A DNA stretch of 64,000 nucleotides from PFJX01 sp963713085 (GCA_963713085.1 CAVQKQ010000012.1:82640-146639); one strand, 5' to 3'. Numbered from the stretch's first letter, positions 32,787-44,138 are shown. A program made the numbers and translations. Notes: a model not told the origin generated them from the letters alone.

Positions 32787-32974
32787 CGGCCGTACCGTAA
32801 CATTCTCTATGATCTCGCCCCCACCGTCGGCGGGTATTTCATTCTAGAGACTGGAGCGCGGACCTGTCGAAATGGTGAGCCTTGGTTGCTTGAAATTCCG
32901 CGTCATGCGTTCCGAGTCAAAGCGAGCCCCGAGCGCCGGCGTATGATCGGCGCCATCGCCCGCTTGCCGACCCC

Positions 32975-34868
32975 ATGGACAGTTCCTCCAGCCTGAAACC
33001 CCAGACCCCACCCGCCACCGCCGCCCTGGCCCTGGCCGCCCTGGGCGTGGTGTACGGCGATATCGGCACCAGCCCGCTTTATGCCCTGGAGGCCGCCTTC
33101 AGCGGTCCCCAGGCGGCGCCGGTGGATCCGGGAAATGTGCTGGGCGTGCTGTCCCTGGTGTTCTGGGGGCTCATCCTGGTGGTTTCGCTGAAATACCTGT
33201 TGTTCGTGATGCGCGCCGACAACCGCGGCGAAGGGGGCATCCTGGCGCTGATGGCGCTAGCCCAGCGGACCCCCGATATGTCGTTCCGGACACGCCGGCT
33301 GGTGCTGGTGCTGGGCCTGGCCGGCACCGCCCTGTTCTACGGTGACGGGGCCATCACCCCGGCCATCTCGGTGTTGGCGGCGGTCGAAGGTCTGGAGGTG
33401 GCGGCGCCTGGACTCAGCCACCTGGTGATTCCCATCGCCCTGCTGGTATTGACTGGCCTGTTCATGTTCCAGGTTCATGGCACGGCCAAGGTGGGTCGCA
33501 CGTTCGGCCTGGTCATGGTGGTCTGGTTCGCGACCCTGGCGGTGCTGGGACTCCATAGCGTGATTACGACTCCCCGGGTGCTGGCGGCGCTGAACCCATA
33601 CTGGGGCGCGCGGTTCCTGCTGGGCCAGCCGGCCCAGGGCTTTCTCACCCTGGGGGCGGTGGTGCTGGCGATCACCGGGGCCGAGGCCCTCTATGCCGAC
33701 ATGGGGCACTTTCGGCCGCAAGCCGATCCGGATGGCCTGGTTCGGTCTGGTGCTGCCGGCACTGACCCTGAATTATTTCGGCCAGGGAGCGCTGCTACTG
33801 CGCCGGCCGAGCGAGGTGGAAAACCTGTTCTTCCTGCAGGTATCCGGCTGGGCCCAACTGCCCCTGGTGCTGCTGGCCACGGTCGCCACCGTGATCGCTT
33901 CCCAGGCGGTAATCACCGGGGCCTATTCCATCACCCGACAGGCCATCCAGTTGGGCTATCTGCCCCGCCTGCACTGGGTCCAGACCTCCGCCGAGGTGGA
34001 GGGGCAGGTCTACATGCCGGGGGTCAACTGGGCGCTGTACGCCACCGTGGTGGTATTGATCCTGGCCTTCGGCAGTTCAGACAACATGGCGGCCGCCTAC
34101 GGCATCGCGGTTACCGGCACCATGGGCATCACCACGGTCCTCGCCACCCTGGTGGCGCGCCGGCGCTGGGGCTGGAGCCGGACCCTGGTGCTGCTCCTGG
34201 GACTGTCCCTGTTGGCCGTGGACCTGATCTTTTTCTCCGCAGCCAGCCTGAAGGTGGCGCACGGCGGCTGGTTCCCGCTGGCCTATGGGGCGGTGATCCT
34301 GCTGCTGATGACCACCTGGAAGCGGGGCCGGACCGCCCTGCTGGAACGCCTCCAGGGGGAGGGGATCGCCGTGGAACCCTTCCTGGCCTCGCTGGCCCTC
34401 AATCCGCCCCAGCGGGTGGACGGCACGGCGGTGTTCTTCTCGGCCAGCCCTTATGGCATTCCCCATGCCCTGCTGCACAACCTCAAGCACAACAAGGTAC
34501 TGCACCAGCGGGTGGTGCTGCTGACCGTGTTCATCGAATCCATCCCCCATGTGCTGCCTGGCGAACGGGTTGAGGCCACGGATCTGGGCGAGGGCTTCCA
34601 CCGCGTGAAGGTGCATTTCGGTTTCAAGGACGACACCCACGTGCCCCATGCCCTGTTGGGCTGCACCGCCTGCGGCTCGGCCATGGAACTGATGGACACG
34701 TCGTTCTTCCTGAGCAGGGAGACGATCGTGCCGGCCCTGCGCTCGGGCATGCCGCTCTGGCGCGAGCGCCTGTTCGCCGTAATGGCGCGCAACGCGGCCA
34801 ACGCCTCGAACTTTTATCGTTTGCCCCGCAACCGGGTCGTGGAATTGGGTGCCCAGGTGGAGCTTTGA
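32975..34868 (+). CDS. kup: Kup potassium uptake protein (one frame break)
   Basis: A Kup/KT family proton-coupled K+ importer. The first frame covers the start (ALAALGVVYGDIGTSPLYAL) to ALYADMGHF. The next frame resumes at FGRKPIRMAWFGLVLPAL and runs to the stop. Removing one T from the TTT at 33709-33711 restores a 630-residue protein, the normal Kup length, with 12 membrane helices and a C-terminal cytoplasmic domain. Because everything else is intact, a homopolymer sequencing error is as likely as a real mutation. Confidence 0.9.
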
Positions 34869-34881
34869 AAATTTCTTTTTC

Positions 34882-34898
34882 CTTAAGTGGCCGTTAAG
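34882..34898. promoter_or_regulatory. QseB/PmrA-type direct repeat upstream of the small basic protein
   Basis: CTTAAG-N5-GTTAAG (half-sites at 34882-34887 and 34893-34898) is the classical PmrA/QseB box arrangement. It lies about 70 bases ahead of the gene at 34969, which leads into a QseBC/PmrAB-like two-component pair. Confidence 0.6.
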
Positions 34899-34968
34899 TC
34901 TGGTTGCGGAGAATGAACCTCGCCAAACGAATCTACGTAAGGCAGTTACTCAACCCTAGGAGATCCAA

Positions 34969-35217
34969 ATGACCAAGACCCTGTCCGCCCTGTTTATCGC
35001 CGCTTCCCTGCTGACCTTCGGTGCCGCCCAGGCCGCCGACAAGACCGCCCCCGCTGCCGACAAGGCCGCCGCTACCGCCGAAGCCGCCAAGCCCGCCGAA
35101 GCCGCCAAGCCCATGAAGAAGGCCAAGCACGTCAAGCACGTCAAGCACCATGCCAAGAAGGAAACGAAGAAAGTAGAGCAGAAAGAAGAGATGAAAGAAG
35201 AAGGCGCCGCCAAGTAA
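34969..35217 (+). CDS. Small exported Ala/Lys-rich basic protein
   Basis: An 82-residue protein with signal peptide KTLSALFIAASLLTFGAAQA and a strong ribosome site (TAGGAGA). The mature part is low-complexity: an Ala/Lys/Pro stretch, a His-Lys run (KAKHVKHVKHHAKKETKK) and an acidic Glu/Lys tail. There is no enzyme-like domain. The His-Lys run could bind metal or anionic surface polymers. An upstream PmrA/QseB-type box and a strong terminator make it a separate, probably well-expressed unit. Confidence 0.8.
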   Translation: MTKTLSALFIAASLLTFGAAQAADKTAPAADKAAATAEAAKPAEAAKPMKKAKHVKHVKHHAKKETKKVEQKEEMKEEGAAK

Positions 35218-35230
35218 GCACCTTCAAGGT

Positions 35231-35265
35231 AAAAAGGCCGGGGCTGTCTGACCCGGCCTTTTTTT
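35231..35265 (+). terminator. Strong rho-independent terminator
   Basis: AAAAAGGCCGGG / CCCGGCCTTTTTTT, a perfect stem of 12 bp with a 9-base loop and a T7 tract on the plus strand, 13 bases after the small basic protein gene. Confidence 0.95.
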
Positions 35266-35367
35266 ATTTCCTCTTACCGGCTGCGCCATGACCTTGCCCG
35301 GTGAGTTGTCGCCCACTCCGCCTGGTCTCTTTGGGCATAATGGGCCTTATCGAATCAGGTGCGTACC

Positions 35368-36051
35368 ATGAGACTGCTGTTGGCCGAAGACGACCCCATG
35401 ATCGGGGCCGGGATGGAGCAAGGTCTCAGACTCGCCGGTTTTGCCGTGGACTGGGTCCGGGACGGCAAGGCCGCCGAGGTCGCCTTGCAAACCGGTACCT
35501 ATGCCCTGTTGCTGCTGGACCTGGGCCTGCCGCGCCAGGACGGGCTGGCCTTGCTGAAAAAGCTGCGCCAGGGCGACAACCCGATCCCCGTGCTGATCGT
35601 GACCGCCCGCGACGCGGTGGCGGACCGGGTGGCGGGTCTTAATTTCGGGGCGGACGATTATCTGACCAAGCCCTTCGACCTGGACGAACTCATCGCCCGG
35701 GCGCGGGCCCTGATCCGGCGCCAGGCGGGCCGATCCCGGCCGGAGATGCGGCTTGGGAGGTTGCTGCTCAATCCGTTGACCCGGGAAGTGACCCTGAACG
35801 GCGCGCGCCTTGCCCTGTCCCATCGGGAATTCTCCCTGCTGGAGGCCTTCCTGGAAGTGCCGGGCACCGTGCTGTCCAAGGAACAATTGGAGGAACGGCT
35901 TTATGGCTGGGACGAGGAGGTGATGAGCAACGCCATCGAAGTCCATCTCCACAACCTGCGGCGCAAGCTGGGGCAGGGCTGGATCCGCAATGTGCGCGGC
36001 GTCGGCTACAAGGTGGTGGAGCCGGACAGCGATCCCCTCCCCGGGCCATGA
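35368..36051 (+). CDS. OmpR-family response regulator (QseB/PmrA-like)
   Basis: A 227-residue regulator. The receiver domain (LLLAEDDPMIGAGMEQGL, Asp in LLLLDLGLPRQDG, Lys in DDYLTKPFDL) is followed by a winged helix (LSHREFSLLEAFL...NAIEVHLHNLRRKLG). The ATG at 35368 is chosen because AGGTG lies 7 bases upstream, where the upstream GTG would overlap it. It overlaps the kinase gene by 4 bases. The pair is closest in type to QseBC/PmrAB. Confidence 0.93.
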   Translation: MRLLLAEDDPMIGAGMEQGLRLAGFAVDWVRDGKAAEVALQTGTYALLLLDLGLPRQDGLALLKKLRQGDNPIPVLIVTARDAVADRVAGLNFGADDYLTKPFDLDELIARARALIRRQAGRSRPEMRLGRLLLNPLTREVTLNGARLALSHREFSLLEAFLEVPGTVLSKEQLEERLYGWDEEVMSNAIEVHLHNLRRKLGQGWIRNVRGVGYKVVEPDSDPLPGP

Positions 36052-37352
36052 GATCGATACGCCATCAACTCCTGATCTGGCAGATCAGCGCCCTGCTGCT
36101 GACCGGCCTGTTGGTGGGGTTGATCACCTACGCGCTGGTCTGGAATGCCTTCAACCGGATCCGCGACTTCGGCCTGGAGCAGATCGCCTACAGCGTGGTG
36201 CGCCATGGCCTGGAAAGCGACGACGGCAACGACGAGGCACAGGACAAGAACGACAAGGGCCAGTTCGTCAGCCAGATCTGGAAGGCCAACGGAGATCTTG
36301 TATACACCTCGCGGGATGACGTGGGGCCGCCACCCCAGAAACCCGGCCTGCATGTTCTCACCTGGCAAGGCGAGGAGTGGCACCTCTATACGCTCAACGA
36401 AAGTGGTCTGATCATCCAGGTGGGCAATCCCACCGCACACCGGATCACCGTTTTCCGGCGCATCGCGCCCTGGATGCTGTTGCCGCTGACGGTGCTGGTG
36501 GCGGTCCTGGGGTCCCTGATCTGGATGGCGGTGGGGCGCTCACTGGCCCCCCTGGAGCAGGTGCGGCGGGAGATCAAGGAGCGGGACGTCCCCAGCCTCC
36601 ATGCCTTGGAAACCACGGAGTTGCCGGAGGAAGTGGCGCCCCTGGTGGGCGCCCTGAACGAGCTGCTGGAAAGGCTGGACGCGGCCCTGGCGGCCCAGCG
36701 CCGGTTCATCGCCGATGCCGCCCATGAGCTGCGCACGCCCCTGACCGCGGTCAAGCTGCAGGCGCAACTGGTGCGGCGCAGCCAGACACCGGCGGATCGC
36801 GACCTGGCCCTGGAACAGTTGGAAGGCGGCGTGGAGCGCGCCAGCCATTTGGTGGCCCAATTGCTCCAGACCGCCCGTCTGGAACCGTATGAGCGGGCCA
36901 GGGTGTTCGCGCCGGTCCGGCTCCATGAACTTGTCCGCAAAGTGGTGTCCGCTTTTTCCACCCTGGCCGAAGCCAAGGGGATCGACCTGGGTGTGGGGGC
37001 CTGCGAAGCCCATGAGGTGTCGGGCCAGGCCGACAGTCTGGAGGTGATGCTGAACAACCTGGTGGACAACGCACTGCGTTATACCCCCCGGGGCGGGCGG
37101 GTGGACCTGGACCTGCATCGTGACGGGGAGTCGGTGGTGCTTTCGGTAAAGGACAACGGCCCCGGGATTCCGCCGGAGCAGAGGGAACGGGTATTCGACC
37201 GCTTTTACCGCCTGGCCGGCGCGGACATTCCCGGCAGCGGCCTGGGATTATCCATCGTGCGTCAGATCGTGGCCTTGCATGACGGGACGGTCGCCCTGGA
37301 GGAGACCCCAGGCGGCGGTTTGACGGTCCGCGTCACCCTCCCCGGCGGCTAG
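36048..37352 (+). CDS. Sensor histidine kinase (QseC/PmrB-like)
   Basis: A 434-residue kinase with two membrane helices (ISALLLTGLLVGLITYALVW; MLLPLTVLVAVLGSLIWMAV) flanking a periplasmic domain of about 120 residues rich in Asp/Glu (ESDDGNDEAQDKNDK). HisKA is AAHELRTPLTAVKLQAQL, and the HATPase domain has NLVDNALRYTP, DNGPGIP and GSGLGLSIVRQI. The acidic periplasmic patch could sense cations or cationic peptides as in PmrB, but this is inference. Cotranscribed with the regulator gene. Confidence 0.93.
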   Translation: MRSIRHQLLIWQISALLLTGLLVGLITYALVWNAFNRIRDFGLEQIAYSVVRHGLESDDGNDEAQDKNDKGQFVSQIWKANGDLVYTSRDDVGPPPQKPGLHVLTWQGEEWHLYTLNESGLIIQVGNPTAHRITVFRRIAPWMLLPLTVLVAVLGSLIWMAVGRSLAPLEQVRREIKERDVPSLHALETTELPEEVAPLVGALNELLERLDAALAAQRRFIADAAHELRTPLTAVKLQAQLVRRSQTPADRDLALEQLEGGVERASHLVAQLLQTARLEPYERARVFAPVRLHELVRKVVSAFSTLAEAKGIDLGVGACEAHEVSGQADSLEVMLNNLVDNALRYTPRGGRVDLDLHRDGESVVLSVKDNGPGIPPEQRERVFDRFYRLAGADIPGSGLGLSIVRQIVALHDGTVALEETPGGGLTVRVTLPGG

Positions 37353-37495
37353 CGGCCCGGCTACGTCGGGTCGGGTTCCCTGCCCGGCGCGGGCAGGCGG
37401 AACGGTGCACCCGCCTTGGAGGTGCCGGGGTTTTCGGTGTAGAAAGACGCGGTTCGCCATCACCGTCTTACCTACGACAACCCGACCGGTACACC

Positions 37496-39370
37496 ATGCC
37501 CCCGCCCAATCCCCTTATCGCCGCCACCGTCGACCATCTTTCCCGGTTCATGCCGTTCGAATCCATGGCGCCGGAGCATCTGATCTGGCTGGCCGAGCGG
37601 CTCAAGGTGGACTACTTCGCCAAGGGCGAGGTGGTCATGACCCCCGAGGAGGGTCCGGTCAAGCGCCTGCTGATCATCAAGCAGGGGGTGATTGTGGGGG
37701 AACAGCCGGGCGCGGAGGCCTGGATCGAGCTGCAGGAAGGCGAGTCCTTCCCGCTGGGGGCCTTGATGGCCCACCGGTCGGCCATCAGCGTGTTCCGGGC
37801 CCAGACCGATGTGTTCGCCTACGAACTCAGCGCCGAGAATTTTCACGACCTGGTGCGGATGTCGGACCTGTTCCACGATTTCTGCACGCGCCGCATCGCC
37901 ATCCTGCTGGAGAAATCCCAGCGCGGGGTCCAGGCCAGTTATGCCTCCGCGGCCACCGAGCAGCAGTCCCTGCGCAGCCCCTTATCCAGCATCCTGCGGC
38001 GCACCCCGGTCACCTGCGCACCGGACACACCCCTGAGACAGGCCCTGGAGATCATCCGTGACAACGCCATCAGCTCCATCGTGGTGGTGGAGGACGACAG
38101 CAGTCCGGTGGGCGTGTTCACGGTGCGCGACCTGATCGGCCGGGTAATCCTGCCCGGCACGGACCTGTCCACCCCCATGCGCGACGTGATGACACCCCGG
38201 CCCATCGCCCTGTCTTCGAGTGCCCTGGCCTTCCAGGCGGCCATCCTCATGGCGCGCCACGGCTTCCGGCATGTCCTGGTGGCGGATGAGGGGCGTCTCA
38301 CCGGTGTGGTGTCCGAGAAGGACCTGTTTTCCCTGCAGCGTCTCGGCGTCACCCAGATTTCCGGCAACATCCGCGCCGCCGCCGACCTGGAGGCCCTCAA
38401 GCAAGCCGCCGCCGACACCCGTCAGCTGGCCCAGAACATGATGGCCCAGGGGGTGGCGGCGGAGCAGATGACCCAGATCATCTCCATCCTCAACGATCTC
38501 CTGACCTGTCGCATCATCGAACTGGAACAGAAGGACGACCCGGCCGAGGCAATCGCCTTCTGCTGGCTGGCGCTGGGATCGGAGGGGCGTCTGGAGCAGA
38601 CGCTCAATACCGACCAGGACAACGGCATCATCTTCGACCTGGAGCCGGGGCAGGACCCGAACCAGGTCAGGGCCACCCTGTTGCCGTTCGCACGGCGCGT
38701 CAACGAGGCCCTGGCGGCCTGCGGCTTTCCGCTCTGCAATGGCGAGGTGATGGCCTCCAATCCCAAGTGGTGTCTTTCCCTTGATGAGTGGAAGTCCACC
38801 TTCGACCACTGGATCTACCACGGCGAGCCCATGGCCCTGCTGTACTCAACAATATTTTTCGATTTCCGGCCCCTGTTCGGCGCCGACCACCTGGCCAAGT
38901 CGCTGCGCGACTGGCTTAAGGAAGCGGCACCCGAGAACAGCCGCTTCCTGCACCAGCTGGCCGCCAACGCGGTACGCAACCGTCCACCCCTCGGCCTGGT
39001 CCGGGAATTCGTGACCGGCGAAGGGCATACCATCGATCTCAAGCTCAACGGCCTGACCCCGTTCGTGGACGCGGCGCGGATCTACGCCCTGGCCCACGGC
39101 GTCACCCGCACCAACACCCTGTCGCGTCTGCGGGACGCGGCCGAGGCCATGAACACCCGTCCCCAGGACGCCCGGGCCTGGAGCGACGCATTTCTGTTCA
39201 TCCAGACACTGCGGATACGCTTGCATCATGAACAGGGCCAGCGGGGCGAACCGCTCAGCAACAAGATCGATCCGGACAGCCTGGGCGACCTGGATCGCCG
39301 CATCCTCAAGGAGGCCTTTCGCCAGGCGCGCAAGCTGCAGACCAAGCTGGAAGTGGATTACCAGTTATGA
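37496..39370 (+). CDS. cNMP-binding/CBS/DUF294 nucleotidyltransferase-like protein
   Basis: A 624-residue cytoplasmic protein. A cyclic-nucleotide-binding-like domain (residues 10-130) is followed by two CBS domains (about 165-285; SSIVVVEDDSSPVGVFTVRD, HVLVADEGRLTGVVSEKD). A DUF294 nucleotidyltransferase-like domain (LGSEGRLEQTLNTDQDNGII near 360) and a DUF294_C domain follow. The reaction is unknown; the family is often linked to acetate transport and signalling genes. It overlaps the exonuclease gene by 4 bases, a conserved pairing. Confidence 0.92.
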   Translation: MPPPNPLIAATVDHLSRFMPFESMAPEHLIWLAERLKVDYFAKGEVVMTPEEGPVKRLLIIKQGVIVGEQPGAEAWIELQEGESFPLGALMAHRSAISVFRAQTDVFAYELSAENFHDLVRMSDLFHDFCTRRIAILLEKSQRGVQASYASAATEQQSLRSPLSSILRRTPVTCAPDTPLRQALEIIRDNAISSIVVVEDDSSPVGVFTVRDLIGRVILPGTDLSTPMRDVMTPRPIALSSSALAFQAAILMARHGFRHVLVADEGRLTGVVSEKDLFSLQRLGVTQISGNIRAAADLEALKQAAADTRQLAQNMMAQGVAAEQMTQIISILNDLLTCRIIELEQKDDPAEAIAFCWLALGSEGRLEQTLNTDQDNGIIFDLEPGQDPNQVRATLLPFARRVNEALAACGFPLCNGEVMASNPKWCLSLDEWKSTFDHWIYHGEPMALLYSTIFFDFRPLFGADHLAKSLRDWLKEAAPENSRFLHQLAANAVRNRPPLGLVREFVTGEGHTIDLKLNGLTPFVDAARIYALAHGVTRTNTLSRLRDAAEAMNTRPQDARAWSDAFLFIQTLRIRLHHEQGQRGEPLSNKIDPDSLGDLDRRILKEAFRQARKLQTKLEVDYQL

Positions 39371-40074
39371 GCTGGTGGCAACACGGACTGAACCGGCTGT
39401 TCGGCGTCAAACCCACGCTGGCGCCGGACCATGCCCTGCGCCTGGCCGCCTGGCAGGCGCTGCCAGCGCCCTCTTTGGCGGACCCCATTTCCGAGAGCCG
39501 CTACGTGGTGGTGGACGTGGAGACCAGCGGCCTCAACCTGAACAAGGATCGCCTGATCGCCATCGGCGCGGTGGCGGTGCGCGACGGCAGGATCGAACTG
39601 TCGGACAGCCTGGAAATCGTGCTGCGCCAGGAGGTGGTCAGCGGCCGCGACAATATCCTCATCCATGGCATCGGCGGGACCGCCCAGACGGAAGGCATAC
39701 CGCCGGCGGACGCCTTGCTGGCCTTTCTGGAATACCTGGGCAAGGCCCCTTTGCTCGCTTTCCACGTCACCTTCGACAAGACCATGATCGACCGGGCGCT
39801 GAGGAGCTTCCTGGGGCTCAGGTTCGACCATCCCTGGGCCGATCTGGCCTACATCGCGCCGGCCCTGTATCCGGAAGCGGCCAGGAAGAATCGCTCCCTG
39901 GACCAGTGGATGGAATATTTCCACATCGGCAACTATGCCCGCCACAGCGCCCTGGCCGACGCCCTGTCCACGGCCGAGCTGATGCTGGCGCTGCGGGGCC
40001 GGATGAATGCCAAAAAGATCGACTCCTTCCGACGCCTGCGCGACCTGGAGAAGGCCCAGCGTATGACCCACTGA
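39367..40074 (+). CDS. DEDDh 3'-5' exonuclease (DnaQ-like)
   Basis: A 235-residue exonuclease of the DnaQ/PolC-epsilon fold. Exo I is VVVDVETSGLNLNKDRLIAI (D-x-E), Exo II FHVTFDKTMIDRAL, and Exo III HSALADALSTAEL, with the DEDDh His and Asp. An N-terminal segment of about 40 residues precedes the nuclease domain. Translationally coupled to the DUF294 gene. Probably a housekeeping nuclease acting with it rather than the replicative epsilon subunit, which is usually paired with rnhA. Confidence 0.9.
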   Translation: MSWWQHGLNRLFGVKPTLAPDHALRLAAWQALPAPSLADPISESRYVVVDVETSGLNLNKDRLIAIGAVAVRDGRIELSDSLEIVLRQEVVSGRDNILIHGIGGTAQTEGIPPADALLAFLEYLGKAPLLAFHVTFDKTMIDRALRSFLGLRFDHPWADLAYIAPALYPEAARKNRSLDQWMEYFHIGNYARHSALADALSTAELMLALRGRMNAKKIDSFRRLRDLEKAQRMTH

Positions 40075-40134
40075 ATCGGTCTGCGGCGTCAACGGGAAGC
40101 GTCAATCAACAGACCCCGTAAAACAATTGGGTGG

Positions 40135-41388
<1,254 letters not shown>

Positions 41389-41494
41389 GGGCAAAGTGTA
41401 AGCCGATAGGACGGGACGCGGTGCGCCCCGAAGTCGGCTTGCGGGTACAAGTTCGTAAGCGTCCAGCCGTCCCACCAAAACGAAGGCCCGCAAT

Positions 41495-43079
41495 TCAGGA
41501 GTTGGAAGCGCCCCGCAACGGCGACAGCTCATCGATCCGACTATTCGGCCAGGCCGGCAGCTTCTCCAGGGTTTCCCGCAGCCAGGCGGCGGGGTCGAGG
41601 CCGTTGAGCCGGGCGGTGCCGATCAGGCTCTGGATTGCCGCCGCGCGTTTCCCGGCCCGCTCCGAGCCGGCGAACAGCCAGTTCTTCTTGCCGATGGCGA
41701 TCGGCCGGATCGCGTTCTCGACCGGATTGTTGTCGATCGGCAGATCGCCCGAATCCGCATAGCGGATCAGCGCCGCCCAGCGTTTCAGGCTGTAATCGAT
41801 CGCCTTCGCGTTGCCGCTGCCGTCGGCCACGCCCTTGCCGGGTGGCGTACAACCACGCGAACAGGGCGTCCAGAACCGGCTTCGCCTCGCGTTGCCGCAG
41901 CGCCTGTCGGCTGTCGGTATCCAGCCCCCGGCCCGCCTCCTCGATGGCATAGAGCTTCCCGATCCGCCCCAGCGCCTCCTGGGCGATGGGGCTCTGGTTC
42001 GCCGCATACAGGTCGAAGAACTTGCGCCGCGCGTGCGCCAGGCACGCCAGTTCCATGATCCCCGACTTGAACAGCGCCTTGTAGCCGGCGTAGTCGTCCA
42101 CCATCAGGTGGCCTTGCCACCCCGCGAGGAAAGCGCCGGCATGGCTGCCCGAACGGCTCGCCTGGTAGTCGAACACCACGATCGGTGGCCCCGCCGCCAG
42201 GCGGTTGCTGTGATAGGCCCACAGGGTGGCCCGCTTGGTCTTACCCGCGCCGGGATCGAGTTGCGCCACCGGGGTTTCGTCGGCGTGCAGGACAGGGGAC
42301 TGCTTGAGCCGCTCAGCCAGGCGATCGGCCAGCGGGCTCAGGGCCACGCCCACCCGCCCCATCCATTCCGCCAGGGTGGAACGCGGGAGGATGACCTCCT
42401 GGCGCGCGGCGATCTGTTCGATCCGGTACAGGGGGAGGTGGTCGGCGAATTTACCGATGGCCACCCAGGCCAGCAGGCCGGGGGCGGCCAGGCCACCATC
42501 GATGATCGCGGCCGGGACCGGGGCGGCGGTGATGGTCTCGCAGGCACGGCAGGCGTATTGCGGGCGGATGTGGCGATGCACGAAGAAGCGGGCGGGTTCG
42601 ACGTCGAGCTGTTCGCTGATGTCTTCACCGATCTTGACCAGATTCCCGCCGCATTGGCCGCAGGTGCGGGATTCCGGTTCATGCCGGTGCTCGATGCGCG
42701 GCAGGTGCTCGGGCAGGGGTTGGCGGCCGGCACGGGGGCGCTTCGCCTGCGGCTTCGCTTCCGGAACCGCCGCCTCGGCTTCCGCCTCGCAGGCGGCGAT
42801 GTCGGCATCCAGGGTTTCCTGGAACAGGTCGCGCTGTTCCGCAGTCAGCGCTTCGCTCTTCACGCCAAAACGAATGCGGCGAAGGTGGGCGAGTTCGAGG
42901 GTGAGGGCCTGGTTCTTGGCGTTGGCGTGCTTGAGGGCGGCACTTGGCCGGGCGGTTTCGGCGGCTTGCTGTTGCAGCCGGTCGAGCAGTTCCTGAACTG
43001 TGTTTCCATTCCAATCGTGAAGGTCACAATCAGTTTTGCTGAGGGCCAGTGCCTGGGCCTGTTCAGTACCCGAATCCAT
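41495..43079 (-). pseudogene. tnpC: IS66 transposase TnpC, one frame break
   Basis: The IS66 DDE transposase. The N-terminal coiled coil (QELLDRLQQQAAETARPSA), zinc-finger-type region (CGQCGGNLVKIGEDISEQLD) and catalytic core (HADETPVAQLDPG; VDDYAGYKALF) are in one frame. The C-terminus (DNNPVENAIRPIAIGKKNWL, with the catalytic Glu in NPVENAIRP) is in another. The break is near 41833-41845. Joined, the product is about 527 residues, the normal size. Confidence 0.88.
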
Positions 43080-43243
43080 GCTGGGATTTTACCCGGCCAA
43101 TCCCGCCGCAACCCGTATGGATACAGGGGCCGCGCACTATCTTTGGAAATATGCAGGGCTACCCGAATGGGGAGCTACACGCGCCAGTGGGCCGGTGGCG
43201 GGGCGTCCAGTCGCTGCCAATCCACGCCGGTAGTGAGCCGTTG

Positions 43244-43516
43244 TCACTGTGCCGCCGTCAGGGTGCACACCGGGGTGTAAGCACTTGGCCAGGTAAAGTG
43301 GCCACGAGGCAGGCGCCGCTGGCAAAGCCAGACGCCGGTACCATCCCAGATGAGGAGCTTGAGCCGATTCTGGTGGCGGTTGCGAAAGGCATAGGCGCTA
43401 CTGTCGCAGGGGGAACGGCCCAGGGTGTTCTGGATATGCTGCGAGAGGCCATCGATACCGGCGCGCATTTCGATCGGCTCGACCACCAGCCAGACCTGGT
43501 TCTCGCTCGGCATCAT
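43244..43516 (-). pseudogene. tnpB: IS66 accessory protein TnpB, truncated by a stop codon
   Basis: The IS66 Orf2 protein (PSENQVWLVVEPIEMRAGID...NRHQNRLKLLIWDGTGVWL), required for transposition in this family. The ATG at 43516 overlaps the tnpA stop by 4 bases. Translation stops at a TGA directly after LTAAQ, where the family has TGG (Trp). The same frame continues with typical TnpB sequence (QRLTTGVDWQRLDAPPPAHW) to a TAG at 43175. A single G-to-A change thus removes about 23 C-terminal residues. Confidence 0.88.
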
Positions 43517-43815
43517 GGTAGTTGCCTTAGCAGGTCGGCCAGCCAAGGGATTTCTCCCGCTGGCAGTTCGATTCGCCAGCCGCCCGGACTGTGGGGCCGG
43601 ATGACGCTGCCCGTCGGGGACGGACCAACGCTGATCGAAACCAGGGTCAGCGTGGCCTTCCCCGTCGCGATGGCTACTTTCTCCTTGCGGTGCCACCGAT
43701 AGAACGCCCGCTCTCCCAATCCGTGCTGCGCGCAGTACGCCCGTTGCGTCAGTTCGCTTTGATGCCACGCCGCAAGATGCCCTTGCCAGAACTCCACCCT
43801 GTGCCGCTTCGCCAT
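43513..43815 (-). CDS. tnpA: IS66 accessory protein TnpA
   Basis: A 100-residue Orf1 protein of IS66 with the helix-turn-helix-like start RHRVEFWQGHLAAWHQSELT and YCAQHGLGERAFYRW. The start at 43815 follows a GGGAGG ribosome site; an upstream in-frame ATG adds non-family residues. The frame is intact, unlike tnpB and tnpC. TnpA is needed with TnpB and TnpC for transposition. Confidence 0.85.
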   Translation of the reverse strand: MAKRHRVEFWQGHLAAWHQSELTQRAYCAQHGLGERAFYRWHRKEKVAIATGKATLTLVSISVGPSPTGSVIRPHSPGGWRIELPAGEIPWLADLLRQLP

Positions 43816-44138
43816 CTTAGGTGCCTCCCAAAAGCACCCAGCTTGATCAGGCTCAATGGCTCGGTACAGGTGGGCGGGCAACACGCTTACGCCGGATCAA
43901 TAAATCGGTGAGGTAAAGGCTCCGGCAATTCCGGAGGTATTGGGTACCCTCCCAGGTCGGGGGCGGGAGCATTCCCCTGTCCGGTGGTTGTCGGCGCGGT
44001 ATGGACACCGCCGAGAGGGCGTCTGTGTTCGCCATGAAAGCCTATCAGGCGGTGGCGTTCATCAGGTGCCGGCATTCCTCCGGATGGTCAAGGCGAAAAT
44101 GCGGCGGCCGTTATCCGGGCGAAGATGGGATGGTGTGG

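Larger units (their letters stand above)
41455..43890 (-). mobile_element. IS66-family insertion sequence, complete ends but decayed genes
   Basis: A 2436-bp element bounded by imperfect inverted repeats that share GTAAGCGT, GCC and CCCACC in register: GTAAGCGTCCAGCCG at 41455 and the reverse complement of the sequence ending ACACGCTTAC at 43890. It has the standard tnpA-tnpB-tnpC order. IS66 elements usually make 8-bp target duplications; the flanks here (acaagttc / gccggatc) do not match. tnpB has a nonsense codon and tnpC a frame break, so this copy is probably inactive. Confidence 0.92.
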
